A DNA stretch of 64,000 nt from Bradyrhizobium sp. CCGB01 (GCF_024199795.1 NZ_JANADK010000001.1:7440001-7504000), one strand, 5' to 3'; counted from the first letter of the stretch, positions 27,735 to 36,347 are shown. Program-made: numbers and translations. Notes: generated from the sequence alone by a model not told the origin.

Positions 27735-30362
27735 ATGATTCGCATGACCGAGCCGAGCAAGATCACGTCCCAGAGCGTCCCCGACCACCAGCCCGCGGCC
27801 GGCGGCATCGCCGCGCGTGCGCGCGCCTCGGTGGGCCCGAAATATCTGTCGGGGCTCAATCCCGAGCAGCGCGAGGCCGTGGAGACGCTGGACGGCCCGG
27901 TTCTGGTGCTGGCCGGCGCCGGCACCGGCAAGACGCGTGTGCTGACCACGCGCATCGCCCACATCCTCAGCCAGGGTCGCGCCCGCCCCGCCGAGATCCT
28001 GTCGGTGACCTTCACCAACAAGGCCGCGCGCGAGATGAAGCACCGGCTCGGCCAGATGCTCGGCCACGCGGTCGAAGGCATGCCGTGGCTCGGCACCTTC
28101 CACTCCATCGGCGGCCGCATCCTGCGCACCCATGCCGAGCTGGCGCAGCTCAAGTCGAACTTCACCGTGCTCGACACCGATGATCAGGTTCGTCTGCTCA
28201 AGCAGCTGCTGCAGGCCGACAACATCGACGACAAGCGCTGGCCGGCGCGCATGCTGGCCGGCCTGATCGACGGCTGGAAGAACCGCGGCCTGACGCCCTC
28301 GCAGGTGCCGTCCGGCGAAGCCGCCGTCTTCGCCAACGGCAAGGGCGGCAAGCTCTATGCGAGCTACCAGGAGCGGCTGAAGATTTTGAACGCCGCCGAT
28401 TTCGGCGATCTGCTGCTGGAAGACATCCGCATCTTCCGCGAGCATCCGGATATCTTGCGGCAATACCAGCAGCGCTTCAAATTCATCCTGGTCGACGAAT
28501 ATCAGGACACCAACGTCGCGCAGTATCTGTGGCTGCGGCTGCTGTCGCAGGCGCCGGCCTCTCCGTCCTTCGCCTCTCCCCGCTTGCGGGGAGAGGCCGA
28601 CGCGCTCGGCAGCGCAATTGCGCGCCAGAGCGCGGCGGGTGAGGGGGACTCTCCAAGCACCGAGCTCGCCGAGACTCCCCCTCACCCCGACCCTCTCCCC
28701 GCAAGCGGGGCGAGGGAGCAGAAGGGTCCCACCAAAAACATCTGCTGCGTCGGCGACGACGACCAGTCGATCTATGGCTGGCGGGGCGCCGAGGTCGACA
28801 ACATCCTGCGCTTCGACCACGATTTTCCCGGCGCCAAGGTGATCCGCCTCGAGCGCAACTACCGTTCGACCGGCCACATCCTTGCCGCCGCCTCGCATCT
28901 GATCGCGCATAACGAAGGCCGGCTCGGCAAGACGCTGCGCACCGAGGACCATGACGGCGAGAAGGTCACGGTGACGGGCTCGTGGGATTCAGAAGAGGAA
29001 GCCCGCGGCATCGGCGAGGAGATCGAGCAGATCCAGCGCAAGGGCGAAAAGCTCAACGAGGTCGCGATCCTGGTGCGCGCGTCCTACCAGATGCGCGAGT
29101 TCGAAGACCGCTTCGTCACGCTCGGCCTGCCCTATCGCGTGATCGGCGGCCCGCGCTTCTACGAACGCGCCGAAATCCGCGACGCACTGGCTTATCTGCG
29201 CGTCATCAATTCGCCAGCCGACGACCTCGCCTTCGAGCGCATCGTCAACGTGCCCAAGCGCGGCCTTGGCGACGCCACCGTGCAGATGCTGCACGACCAC
29301 GCCCGCAAGCGCCGCATTCCGCTGTTCGAGGCGGCACGCGCGGTGGTCGAGACCGACGAGCTGAAGCCGAAGGCGCGCGGGTCCTTGCGCGACGTCGTCG
29401 CCCAGTTCGACCGCTGGCGCGCCCAGCGCGAGGTCACCGCGCACACGGACCTTGCCCAGATCGTGCTCGACGAGAGCGGCTATACCGAGATGTGGCAGAA
29501 GGACCGTTCGGCGGACGCCGCGGGCCGGCTGGAAAACCTCAAGGAGCTGGTGCGCTCGATGGAGGAGTTCGAGAACCTGCAAGGGTTTCTGGAGCACATC
29601 TCGCTGGTGATGGACCGCGATAGCGGGGCCGACGAGGACGCGGTATCGCTGATGACTCTGCACTCGGCCAAGGGGCTCGAATTCGACAACGTGTTCCTGC
29701 CCGGCTGGGAGGAAGGCCTGTTCCCGAGCCAGCGCACGCTGGACGAACAGGGCCGCGCGGGGCTGGAAGAAGAGCGCCGGCTCGGCCATGTCGGCCTGAC
29801 CAGGGCACGGCGCCGCGCGATGATCTATTTCGCGACCAACCGCCGGATCCATGGCACCTGGTCGACCACGATCCCGTCGCGCTTCCTCGACGAATTGCCG
29901 GCCGCCAATGTCGAGATCACGGAATCCAAGGGCGGCTCGGCCTGGGGCGGCACCGGCGGCTATGGCGCCTCGCGTTTCGACGACATGGAGGCGTTCGGCT
30001 CGACCTATTCGACGCCGGGCTGGCAGCGCGCCCAGGCCAACCGTAATCGTGGTGGCGGCCGCAGCGGCGGCGGCGACAGAAGCGGTGGTTTCGAGGAAGA
30101 AGGCTCGACATTCTCGTCTTCCTCATCATCCGGACCCGATTTCGGCAGCTTCTCCTCGCGCCGCCGCGGTCCGCTGACGATCGAGGGCGAGCTGGTCGCG
30201 AAATCCACCGGGACGACGTCAGAATTCTCACTCTCCGACCGGGTCTTCCACCAGAAATTCGGCTACGGCCGCGTCACCAAGATCGACGGCAACAAGCTCA
30301 CCATCGCCTTCGACAAGGCCGGCGAGAAGAAGGTCGTGGACAGCTTTGTGCAACGGGCCTGA
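27735..30362 (+). CDS. uvrD: UvrD/PcrA-type ATP-dependent DNA helicase with in-frame palindromic insert
   Basis: 875 residues, superfamily 1A 3'-5' helicase for nucleotide excision and mismatch repair. Walker A AGAGTGKT (about 60-67), motif II VDEYQDTN (253-260), motif III VGDDDQSIYGWRG (339-351), motif IV LERNYRS, motif V LMTLHSAKGLEFDNVF and motif VI GLTRARRR are all intact. Between motifs II and III a Ser/Pro/Ala-rich stretch (about 273-334) has no place in the family: E. coli UvrD joins these motifs with a short loop. It is encoded by a palindromic repeat (see 28572-28716). The C-terminus has a Gly/Ser-rich linker and a final PcrA-like domain (DRVFHQKFGYGRV). Start at the ATG at 27735; a GTG at 27717 is an alternative. 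Confidence 0.95.
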   Translation: MIRMTEPSKITSQSVPDHQPAAGGIAARARASVGPKYLSGLNPEQREAVETLDGPVLVLAGAGTGKTRVLTTRIAHILSQGRARPAEILSVTFTNKAAREMKHRLGQMLGHAVEGMPWLGTFHSIGGRILRTHAELAQLKSNFTVLDTDDQVRLLKQLLQADNIDDKRWPARMLAGLIDGWKNRGLTPSQVPSGEAAVFANGKGGKLYASYQERLKILNAADFGDLLLEDIRIFREHPDILRQYQQRFKFILVDEYQDTNVAQYLWLRLLSQAPASPSFASPRLRGEADALGSAIARQSAAGEGDSPSTELAETPPHPDPLPASGAREQKGPTKNICCVGDDDQSIYGWRGAEVDNILRFDHDFPGAKVIRLERNYRSTGHILAAASHLIAHNEGRLGKTLRTEDHDGEKVTVTGSWDSEEEARGIGEEIEQIQRKGEKLNEVAILVRASYQMREFEDRFVTLGLPYRVIGGPRFYERAEIRDALAYLRVINSPADDLAFERIVNVPKRGLGDATVQMLHDHARKRRIPLFEAARAVVETDELKPKARGSLRDVVAQFDRWRAQREVTAHTDLAQIVLDESGYTEMWQKDRSADAAGRLENLKELVRSMEEFENLQGFLEHISLVMDRDSGADEDAVSLMTLHSAKGLEFDNVFLPGWEEGLFPSQRTLDEQGRAGLEEERRLGHVGLTRARRRAMIYFATNRRIHGTWSTTIPSRFLDELPAANVEITESKGGSAWGGTGGYGASRFDDMEAFGSTYSTPGWQRAQANRNRGGGRSGGGDRSGGFEEEGSTFSSSSSSGPDFGSFSSRRRGPLTIEGELVAKSTGTTSEFSLSDRVFHQKFGYGRVTKIDGNKLTIAFDKAGEKKVVDSFVQRA
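28572..28716. repeat. Palindromic repeat (family D) inserted in frame in uvrD
   Basis: Left hairpin GCCTCTCCCCGC-TT-GCGGGGAGAGGC (28572-28597), 12-bp stem with no mismatch. Right hairpin CCCTCTCCCCGC-AA-GCGGGGCGAGGG (28691-28716), one mismatch. Between them GTGAGGGGGACTCT (around 28640-28653) is nearly complementary to AGACTCCCCCTCAC (around 28672-28685), giving a nested cruciform-like layout. Such elements are normally intergenic in this group; here all of it is read through in the helicase frame. Confidence 0.85.
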
Positions 30363-30370
30363 GGCCCGAT

Positions 30371-30658
30371 ATGGCTCAGTACGTTGCCATCATCGAGGAC
30401 GCGGACCCGGACGACGCCGTCAGCTTGTGGTTTCCCGACCTGCCCGGCTGCATTTCCGGCGGCGACGATCTCGACGAGGCCCTGGAGAGTGCGCCCGAGG
30501 CACTCGCGTTCTATGCGCAGGAGCTGATCGCGGACGGCCGCCAGCTTCCCCCGCCGCGGACGCTGGACCAGCTCAAGGCCGATCCTGAATTTGCCGACGA
30601 CCTCAGCAAACACACGGTCGCCCTGATCGAATGGCCTCCCCTCGCCGACACCGAGTGA
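30371..30658 (+). CDS. HicB-like antitoxin-family protein, orphan
   Basis: 95 residues. Residues 1-50 follow the HicB partial RNase H fold: YVAIIEDADPDDAVSLWFPDLPGCISGGDDLDEALESAPEAL, where FPDLPGC.S.GD..DEAL is the family signature. The remainder is a short helical tail without an obvious ribbon- or helix-turn-helix. No HicA toxin gene (about 60 residues, dsRNA-binding fold) lies on either side. It starts 8 bases after the uvrD stop, so it is probably translated from the same transcript. Confidence 0.8.
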   Translation: MAQYVAIIEDADPDDAVSLWFPDLPGCISGGDDLDEALESAPEALAFYAQELIADGRQLPPPRTLDQLKADPEFADDLSKHTVALIEWPPLADTE

Positions 30659-30746
30659 GGACTGTTCGCCGCACTGGCCGACCGTTCGACGGTTCTGGTC
30701 CGAACAGCCCTTGACCACCGCGAACTTCCCCGTATCAGATGCACCC

Positions 30747-31163
30747 ATGGTCCGGGGCTCCATCACACTGATCTTGCTGGCATTGGGGATGCCGTCGCTT
30801 GCGGCGGCGGAGACCATGAGCTTTGGCGATTCGATCGGGCTGCTGGCCAAGAGCTGCGGTGCGGAAATCGTCGCCAATTGCCGCGGCGTCAACCCGGACT
30901 CGACCCGCCTGAAGGAGTGCCTGTCGCGCAACCGCGACGTGCTCTCCCAGCAATGCGCGAGCGACTATCTCGGCGCCTTCGACGCCATCCAGAAGCGCGT
31001 CGCCGCGCGCGTCACGGTGGCGAATGCCTGTCAGCGCGAGATCGTCAAGGTCTGCGGCGGCTCGACCAAGGAGACCAGCAAGTCGATTCCCTGCCTGGTC
31101 TCGACGCCCAAGGGCATCAGCAACAACTGCCTGAAGGCCGTCGACGACGCGGGGTATCGCTGA
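30747..31163 (+). CDS. Secreted Cys-rich repeat protein
   Basis: 138 residues. After a signal peptide (1-19, ending AAA) come about eight cysteines spaced as in the cysteine-rich repeat family: CGAEIVANCRGV, LKECLSRN, QQCASDYL, ACQREIVKVCGG, IPCLVS, NNCLKAV. The spacing suggests disulfide-linked helical hairpins in the periplasm. Function unknown. Start at the ATG at 30747 fits the signal peptide. Its stop TGA overlaps the ATG of the OmpA-like gene (ATGA), so the two are translationally coupled. Confidence 0.75.
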   Translation: MVRGSITLILLALGMPSLAAAETMSFGDSIGLLAKSCGAEIVANCRGVNPDSTRLKECLSRNRDVLSQQCASDYLGAFDAIQKRVAARVTVANACQREIVKVCGGSTKETSKSIPCLVSTPKGISNNCLKAVDDAGYR

Positions 31164-31819
31164 TGCGCGTGTCCAGAATTGCCGTCACGCTCAGCCTGGC
31201 CCTGCTCGCGAGCGCAGCAAGCGCGCAGACGGCGGCGCCGACCCGCGACGACATCGTCGGCAAGCTCAACCATTTCGAGCAGGCCGCCGAGGTCGATCTT
31301 CCCGCGCTCAAGCAGCAGGTGATGGAGCGTGCCAAGGCCAGGATCAAGAACGATCCCGGTCCGGTGAACCGGCCGCTCATCGCGCCTGACCTGGCCAACC
31401 TGCCCGCCTTCAACGCGCAAATCCAGTTCGACGCCGACACGCCGATCATCCAGCCCGCCTCCTACCAGACCGTCGGCCGCATCGCGGACGCGCTGGTTCA
31501 TTCGTCGCTGCTGCCCTACACCTTCCTGATCGTCGGCCATGTCGAATCAAATTCGAAGACGCGCGAGGCCAACGCGATCCTGAGCCAGCGCCGCGCCGAC
31601 GCGATCCGCGACGTGCTGGTGAACACGTTCAAGATCTCGACCAAGCGGCTGCATCCGATCGGCCTCGGCGAGGAGCAGTTTCTCGACCGGGCCAAGCCGA
31701 CCTCGGCCGCCAACGGCCAACTGCAAATCCTGACCTACGCAAAGCTGCCGGAGGAGGCGCCCGCGCATCCGGCCGCGGCGCCTGCACCTGCGGCGAAAAA
31801 GCCCGCCAAGAAGCGCTGA
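31163..31819 (+). CDS. OmpA-family peptidoglycan-binding-like exported protein
   Basis: 218 residues: signal peptide (1-22, ending ASAQ), a helical N-terminal part, then an OmpA-like C-terminal domain from about residue 90 (IQFDADTPIIQPASYQTVGRIADAL, then RRADAIRDVLVNTFKISTKRLHPIGLGEE). The basic Ala/Pro/Lys tail (AAKKPAKKR) follows. The usual NxxLSxxRA peptidoglycan motif reads NAILSQRRA, so wall binding is likely. It starts inside the stop codon of the Cys-rich protein gene. Confidence 0.8.
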   Translation: MRVSRIAVTLSLALLASAASAQTAAPTRDDIVGKLNHFEQAAEVDLPALKQQVMERAKARIKNDPGPVNRPLIAPDLANLPAFNAQIQFDADTPIIQPASYQTVGRIADALVHSSLLPYTFLIVGHVESNSKTREANAILSQRRADAIRDVLVNTFKISTKRLHPIGLGEEQFLDRAKPTSAANGQLQILTYAKLPEEAPAHPAAAPAPAAKKPAKKR

Positions 31820-31972
31820 GCGGGAGCGCTTCGGCAGCCGGCGGAACCCCTTGAAGTCCTGACCGTTTTGCAACCTGTCGGAAGCGCAACAGCCATGCTT
31901 TGCGCGACACGCGGGCCGGTTTGTGCACTGCCCTATCAGGTGCTATAGCCTGTTCTCGCCCTTCCCGACCCC

Positions 31973-32509
31973 ATGCTGCACGAGACCGAGATGGCCAGTT
32001 ATTTTCAACGCCAACTGGCCGACTACGTCGAATATCATCGCGATCCCTGGAACTGCGCGATGCACGTGGTCGGTATCCTCCTGCTCTTCACCGGCGCCGT
32101 GCTGCCGCTGACCCTCGTGCATTTCCCCGTCTTCGGGATCGAGGTGAGCCTGGCGGTGATTCTGGCCCTGCCGGTGCTGGCGTACTGGCTGATGCTGGAC
32201 GCCGGGGTCGGGCTCGGCATCCTCGCCGCGATGATCGTGCTGCTTTCGGTCGCAACCGCGATCGGCAATCAGGTCTCGATCGTCATGATGTGGTCGATTT
32301 TTGCGGTGCTGATCGGCATTGGCGTCGCGGCGCAGATCGTGGGCCACAAGGTTTTCGAGGAACGGCAGCCGTCGATGGTCGACCACCCCACGCATTTCCT
32401 GCTTGGACCGATGTTTGTCATGGCGAAATTATTCATTGCATTGGGCTTCCGTCGCGACCTTGCCGCGATTCTGGCGCCTCTTCCGACCAATTCCCTTTCA
32501 ACCCGATAG
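31973..32509 (+). CDS. Mpo1-like (DUF962) membrane protein
   Basis: 178 residues with several membrane helices. Conserved family pieces are YHRDPWNCAMHVVG near 21-34 and GHKVFEERQPSMVDHPTHFLLGPMFV near 124-149; their histidines are the presumed metal ligands. In yeast, Mpo1 is an Fe(II) dioxygenase in alpha-oxidation of 2-hydroxy fatty acids, so this protein may shorten or oxidise a hydroxy-fatty acyl chain (family inference). A second ATG at 31991 is a possible start. The HpnA-like gene follows 29 bases later. Confidence 0.85.
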   Translation: MLHETEMASYFQRQLADYVEYHRDPWNCAMHVVGILLLFTGAVLPLTLVHFPVFGIEVSLAVILALPVLAYWLMLDAGVGLGILAAMIVLLSVATAIGNQVSIVMMWSIFAVLIGIGVAAQIVGHKVFEERQPSMVDHPTHFLLGPMFVMAKLFIALGFRRDLAAILAPLPTNSLSTR

Positions 32510-32538
32510 CTCTAGAAGCGAAACAGCAAACCTTCTGC

Positions 32539-33570
32539 ATGGCTCTCGTACTGGTTACCGGTGGCAGCGGCTTCATCGGACATCATCTCGTAGAAGCGCT
32601 CCGCGCCCGTGGGCAGCGGGTGCGGGTTCTCGATGTTCGTCCGCCGGCCGCGGCGAACGCCGACGTTGAACATGTGCACGGTTCGGTGCTCGACGCCGCC
32701 GCCGTCGATGCGGCGGTCGCGGGCGTCGATCAGGTCTATCACCTCGCCGGCCTGCCCGGCATGTGGGTCGCCAACAAGCAGGACTTCCACGACGTCAATT
32801 GCCGCGGCACCGAGGTCGTGCTCGCAGCCGCGATGAAGCGCGGCGTGTCGCGCTTCCTGCACTGCTCGACGGAATCGATCCTGTTCCGCTATTCCAACCT
32901 CAATGGCGTTGCCGCCGAAGAGGCGCTGCAGCCGGCCGATGCTATGCCCGGCGCCTATACGCGCTCGAAGTCACTCGCCGAGCATCACGCCGCGAAGGCC
33001 GCGGCCGCGGGCTTCCCGCTCGTGATCGGCACGCCGACCATGCCGATCGGCGCAGCCGACCACAATCTGACGCCGCCGACGGCGATGCTCTGGTACTTCC
33101 TCCAGAAGAAGGTGCAGCCGCATCTCAACTTCCTGGTCAACCTCGTCGACGTGCGCGATGTCGCGATGGGCCTCGTGCTGACCATGGAGCGCGGCCGCCT
33201 CGGCCAGCGCTACATCCTCGGCGGCGATTGCGTTCCGCTCGGCAACATCCTGCGGATGATGTCGGCAATGAGCGGCCGCCGCCAGTTCCCGGTCGTCGTG
33301 CCCGGCAAGATCGCCGAGCTGTCCGCGATCATGCTCGAATCCATCTCCGATCGCATCACGCGCCGGCCGCCCAACGGCACCGCCGAGGGTGTGCGCATCG
33401 CACTGGCCGCAAGCGACCTCTCGATCGGCAAGGCGCGCACCGAGCTCGGCTACTCGCCGCGCCCGATCGAACCCGTGCTGCGTGAAACCATCACCCATCT
33501 GCTCGCCCGCAATGGCCAGCAGCCCTCCGGCGCCATCAAGCATCACGCGCTCTCCTCGCGCGCGGGCTAA
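32539..33570 (+). CDS. NAD-dependent epimerase/dehydratase, HpnA-like
   Basis: 343 residues, extended short-chain dehydrogenase. NAD-binding GGSGFIG at 8-14; catalytic YTRSK with Tyr140 and Lys144; NLVDVRDVAMG and RYILGGDCVPLGNIL follow the layout of the hopanoid-associated sugar epimerase HpnA. Substrate could be a sugar nucleotide or an isoprenoid/steroid-type alcohol. It lies between a Mpo1-like gene and an isoprenylcysteine-methyltransferase-like gene with gaps of 29 and 27 bases, suggesting one lipid-related operon. Confidence 0.82.
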   Translation: MALVLVTGGSGFIGHHLVEALRARGQRVRVLDVRPPAAANADVEHVHGSVLDAAAVDAAVAGVDQVYHLAGLPGMWVANKQDFHDVNCRGTEVVLAAAMKRGVSRFLHCSTESILFRYSNLNGVAAEEALQPADAMPGAYTRSKSLAEHHAAKAAAAGFPLVIGTPTMPIGAADHNLTPPTAMLWYFLQKKVQPHLNFLVNLVDVRDVAMGLVLTMERGRLGQRYILGGDCVPLGNILRMMSAMSGRRQFPVVVPGKIAELSAIMLESISDRITRRPPNGTAEGVRIALAASDLSIGKARTELGYSPRPIEPVLRETITHLLARNGQQPSGAIKHHALSSRAG

Positions 33571-33597
33571 GGCCGCCGCCTAACGCAAAGAACCTTC

Positions 33598-34224
33598 ATG
33601 TCCTTCGATTTCAGCAAGCTTCTCTCCGTGGCCTGGGGTGGCTGGACCACGACCTGGCCGACCGAACTTCTGGCCCTGATCTGGGTCGCCTTTCTCGCCA
33701 GCTGGGTCGGCGCCTCGTTCTGGCAGGGACGGACGCAGAAGCAGGTCATGACGCTGGAGTCGCAGCAATATCGCCTGCCGATCCTGGTCGGCGGCATCCT
33801 GTACACGCCTTTTATTGCGGAGATCCTGGGCTTGAAGCCCCTCTGGGTGCTCGGCAACACCGGCATCGCCATCGCCGCGCTGCTCTCGGTCGCCGGCATC
33901 GCCTTCGCCTGGTGGGGCCGGCTGCATCTCGGAAAATTCTGGTCCAACACCATCACCCACAAGGAAGACCATCGCGTCATCGATACCGGACCCTACGGTT
34001 TCGTGCGGCACCCGATCTACACCGGGTTGATCTTCGGCATGCTGGTGACCGGCGTTGCGATCGGCCTGGTGACGACGATCCTCGGCGCCATCCTGATCTC
34101 GCTCGGCATGTGGCAGAAGGGCCGGATGGAAGAGGTGTTCCTGTCCAAGGAGCTCGGCGAAGACGCCTACGGCGCCTATTGCCGCCGGGTGCCGATGATC
34201 ATTCCGTTTTTGTCGCCGCGCTGA
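33598..34224 (+). CDS. Isoprenylcysteine carboxyl methyltransferase-family membrane protein
   Basis: 208 residues with about five membrane helices. The C-terminal half has the ICMT/PEMT signature GPYGFVRHPIYTGLI (RHP at 137-139) and a late acidic piece EEVFLSKELGEDAYGAYCRRV, which together form the S-adenosylmethionine site. In bacteria without prenylated proteins such enzymes methylate lipids or small isoprenoids. Last gene of the presumed three-gene operon. Confidence 0.85.
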   Translation: MSFDFSKLLSVAWGGWTTTWPTELLALIWVAFLASWVGASFWQGRTQKQVMTLESQQYRLPILVGGILYTPFIAEILGLKPLWVLGNTGIAIAALLSVAGIAFAWWGRLHLGKFWSNTITHKEDHRVIDTGPYGFVRHPIYTGLIFGMLVTGVAIGLVTTILGAILISLGMWQKGRMEEVFLSKELGEDAYGAYCRRVPMIIPFLSPR

Positions 34225-34439
34225 AGCGTCCCGAAGGCGCAGTCCCTGCCGTCCGCTTTCTCTGCACGACGTTACTGCTAGTGTGGGACTTGCGCTCGAT
34301 CCAAGCGCTTGCTTGTCATCCAAGCAAGCGACAATACGAAATATCTCGCCGGACGAGAGCAGATCTGCGAGGGCATCCGCCTAGCCGGGGTGCCAGAGGA
34401 GCGATGTCCGTAAACTGACAACACTGCGGAGAGCCTATC

Positions 34440-34817
34440 ATGCAGTTGTCAAAGGTCGCTGCGTTGGCGCTTGTTGCTAGCTGTCCAAGCCTACTGTCCG
34501 TATCTCGGGCGGGGGCCGCTTCTGAATGCTCAATCTCAGGGACACTAGCGGATTGGGGCGAGAACTCGACGGCCGACATTGACCTCACGTCCGGTGGAAG
34601 TTGCCAATTTCCGATCAAGATGCGCGGCACCTTGAGTAGCGCGGACATCTCTCAAAAGCCGTCACACGGCAAGCTGAAAAGGCTCAACCTGTCTACGTTC
34701 GAGTACAAGACGAAGGCCAAATATAAGGGGAGCGATACTTTTGCCGTCAGAGCAACGGGTCAGGGCCCGACGGCTTCCGGCACGTCGGTAATCACTGTGC
34801 ACGCGACGATCAAATAG
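34440..34817 (+). CDS. Small secreted protein with Ig/cadherin-like repeat
   Basis: 125 residues: signal peptide (1-26), then about 100 residues. The second half reads ISQKPSHGKLKRLNLSTFEYKTKAKYKGSDTFAVRATG, the pattern of a bacterial Ig-like/cadherin-type module (P.HG.........Y.....Y.G.D.F....). Two cysteines may form a disulfide. GGAGAG precedes the ATG. Function unknown. It opens a gene-poor patch. Confidence 0.7.
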   Translation: MQLSKVAALALVASCPSLLSVSRAGAASECSISGTLADWGENSTADIDLTSGGSCQFPIKMRGTLSSADISQKPSHGKLKRLNLSTFEYKTKAKYKGSDTFAVRATGQGPTASGTSVITVHATIK

Positions 34818-34896
34818 CGTTCCGCGCATCGATCGCGTGGTGAACGCGTAAGCGACAGCCACGCGATGTCTCGCGCCAATGGCAACACAATGAGAA

Positions 34897-34923
34897 GGGA
34901 CCATCGGAGCGACCGATGGTCCC
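34897..34923. other. Perfect 11-bp hairpin
   Basis: GGGACCATCGG, loop AGCGA, CCGATGGTCCC. It lies 80 bases after the secreted-protein gene. No T-run follows, so it is not a canonical terminator, but it could stabilise the transcript end or be a protein-binding site. Confidence 0.7.
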
Positions 34924-35025
34924 AAACGCTTCAAAGGTTCTTCGTTAGCAAAAGCTTTGCTGTGTCTTGCCAAGTTTGGCTGCGAGCAGACTTGGCGGGC
35001 TGCCTGCAGGGTTGATGCTCGCTTT

Positions 35026-35085
35026 ACGCTGGCCTTCTGGACCCTGGCCTCTTTGACGCTGGCCTTACGGACACTGGTCCCGTCG
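35026..35085. repeat. Degenerate tandem repeat, period 30
   Basis: Two adjacent 30-base units, both starting ACGCTGGCCTT (35026 and 35056) and agreeing at most later positions. A remnant of a repetitive coding or structural element. Confidence 0.6.
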
Positions 35086-35334
35086 GACACTGGTTGCCAT
35101 CGGCTCTGGTCAGGTCGGCGCTCGTCGCTCTCGGCGCTGGATGGTGCGAGAAACCGGCTCGATCAACCAATGCCAATTGAACTGCCACCCCAACAAATAG
35201 TCCAGGTCTTGTTGTCTGTTCCTCTCGAAGAAGTTTGGGTTAGCGAGGCTGCCAATTCCCGCATCGTTGGATGAACGACAACCGGCAGTCCGCCGACCGG
35301 ATTGCGAATGGCGCAGGTCCTCGCGCTGGACCAG

Positions 35335-35541
35335 TCAGCGCGAGTTTTGCTTTTTCGGGGATCGCGCCCTCCTGGCGGGTTTTGTCACTGCAATGTCAGC
35401 GGCGGCAGGGCTTGCAACTGACGCCGCGAGAATTTCGTATTGAGCATGCATCCAATGGACTTCCGCCTTTCCGTCGGGTTGACCATCGGCGACCCAGAGG
35501 TGGTAGGCGCGCTCGCGAATTGCCTCTTCCAGATTTGGCAT
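35335..35541 (-). CDS. DUF2934 domain small protein
   Basis: 68 residues. The start IRERAYHLWVADGQPDGKAEVHW is the DUF2934 signature (IRxRAYxLWExxGxPxGxxxxHW). A basic Lys/Arg-rich tail (KPARRARSPKKQNSR) follows. The family is uncharacterised and common in Rhizobiales. AAGGAAAA precedes the ATG at 35541; an in-frame ATG further upstream at 35580 is less likely. Confidence 0.85.
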   Translation of the reverse strand: MPNLEEAIRERAYHLWVADGQPDGKAEVHWMHAQYEILAASVASPAAADIAVTKPARRARSPKKQNSR

Positions 35542-35821
35542 GGGATTTTCCTTGCGAATGATCCGCCCGGCCCCGGCCAAAAGACTTGCTCTCGTAGGGT
35601 TAATGAAATCTTAACGGGGAAGCGGAAAGCCAAGCGTCGCGCGGGTACGACAAAACGGCGGTCGGCGCTGCGAGAAATCTCGGCAGCCCTCGTGGAGGCC
35701 GGTCGCAACGAACGGTAATCCGCATGCGGCTACCGGCATCAAGCTCATGCTTACAGAAAGGCGACGGGACCGTGCACTCGCCGCCTCTTTGGGAGGCGCG
35801 GGGGCCGCACAGCGAAACTAG

Positions 35822-36028
35822 TCAGTCGATTGGCGCGAGCCGTTCGTGCCACTGCGCCGCAAGGTTTTTGATCTGCTCGAAATTCAGGATCGCCGGTTCA
35901 CCCTCGCGGACGATTGTCGTCCGCTTGCGTTCCTTGGGTAGCAACGCCATCGCGCGCGATACTGCCGCGTGCAGTTTCATCGAGCCGTGATTTGTCAGGG
36001 TAACGAGCTCTTCCGGGTCAAGGGCCAT
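35822..36028 (-). CDS. Small hypothetical protein
   Basis: 68 residues, not recognised. It is predicted soluble and largely helical (MALDPEELVTLTNHGSMKL, then AVSRAMALLPKERKRTTIVRE, then a helix ending WHERL). Ribosome site weak. Codon use is compatible with coding. Neighbours are other small lineage-specific genes, so no context helps. Confidence 0.5.
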   Translation of the reverse strand: MALDPEELVTLTNHGSMKLHAAVSRAMALLPKERKRTTIVREGEPAILNFEQIKNLAAQWHERLAPID

Positions 36029-36347
36029 GGGTCCACGCCTACGCTACCGGCTGGCCCGCAAGCCAGCACACGCGCCCCGAGTGCCCAATTCTCCAGATAT
36101 CCCAACATGGTTAATAGTTCGTTATCGTCTGGCTCTGTCATTGGAATTTGGCGCGCGCGGGTAACGCAGCGTGTTGTCCCGTAAGGAAAATGAGCCTCTC
36201 AGGCTGCACCGGCCCCTCTTTGGGCCGAACCCCATCCCGCCCGATTTCAAATGCTGAATGCGTTGGCTCCCGCCAGGCTCACAGCAGGGTGAGTTCGCCC
36301 GCTCCGCGCCTGCCCGCGCACCAGTGAGCCATTGCAGTCGCAATTGG
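36029..36347. other. 319-base intergenic region, nothing recognised
   Basis: Between two minus-strand small genes. It is of mixed composition with a relatively AT-rich piece near 36100-36125 that could hold the promoter of the 68-residue gene. No repeat, palindrome or gene stands out. Confidence 0.4.

Larger units (their letters stand above)
34818..35334. other. 517-base intergenic region with hairpin and tandem repeat
   Basis: No gene recognised. It contains a perfect hairpin (34897-34923) and a two-copy 30-base tandem repeat (35026-35085). A minus-strand frame spanning 34662-35090 encodes a repetitive SVRKAS/VKEAR/VQKAS pattern that simply reflects the tandem repeat, and it overlaps the secreted protein gene. 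Confidence 0.5.

Noticed and set aside
30300..30760. Complete HicAB toxin-antitoxin module
   Set aside because: Only a HicB-like gene is present; flanks are uvrD and the Cys-rich protein gene, neither resembling HicA.
34662..35090. Minus-strand frame with SVRKAS/VKEAR-like repeats
   Set aside because: The pattern derives from the 30-base tandem repeat and the frame overlaps the secreted protein gene.
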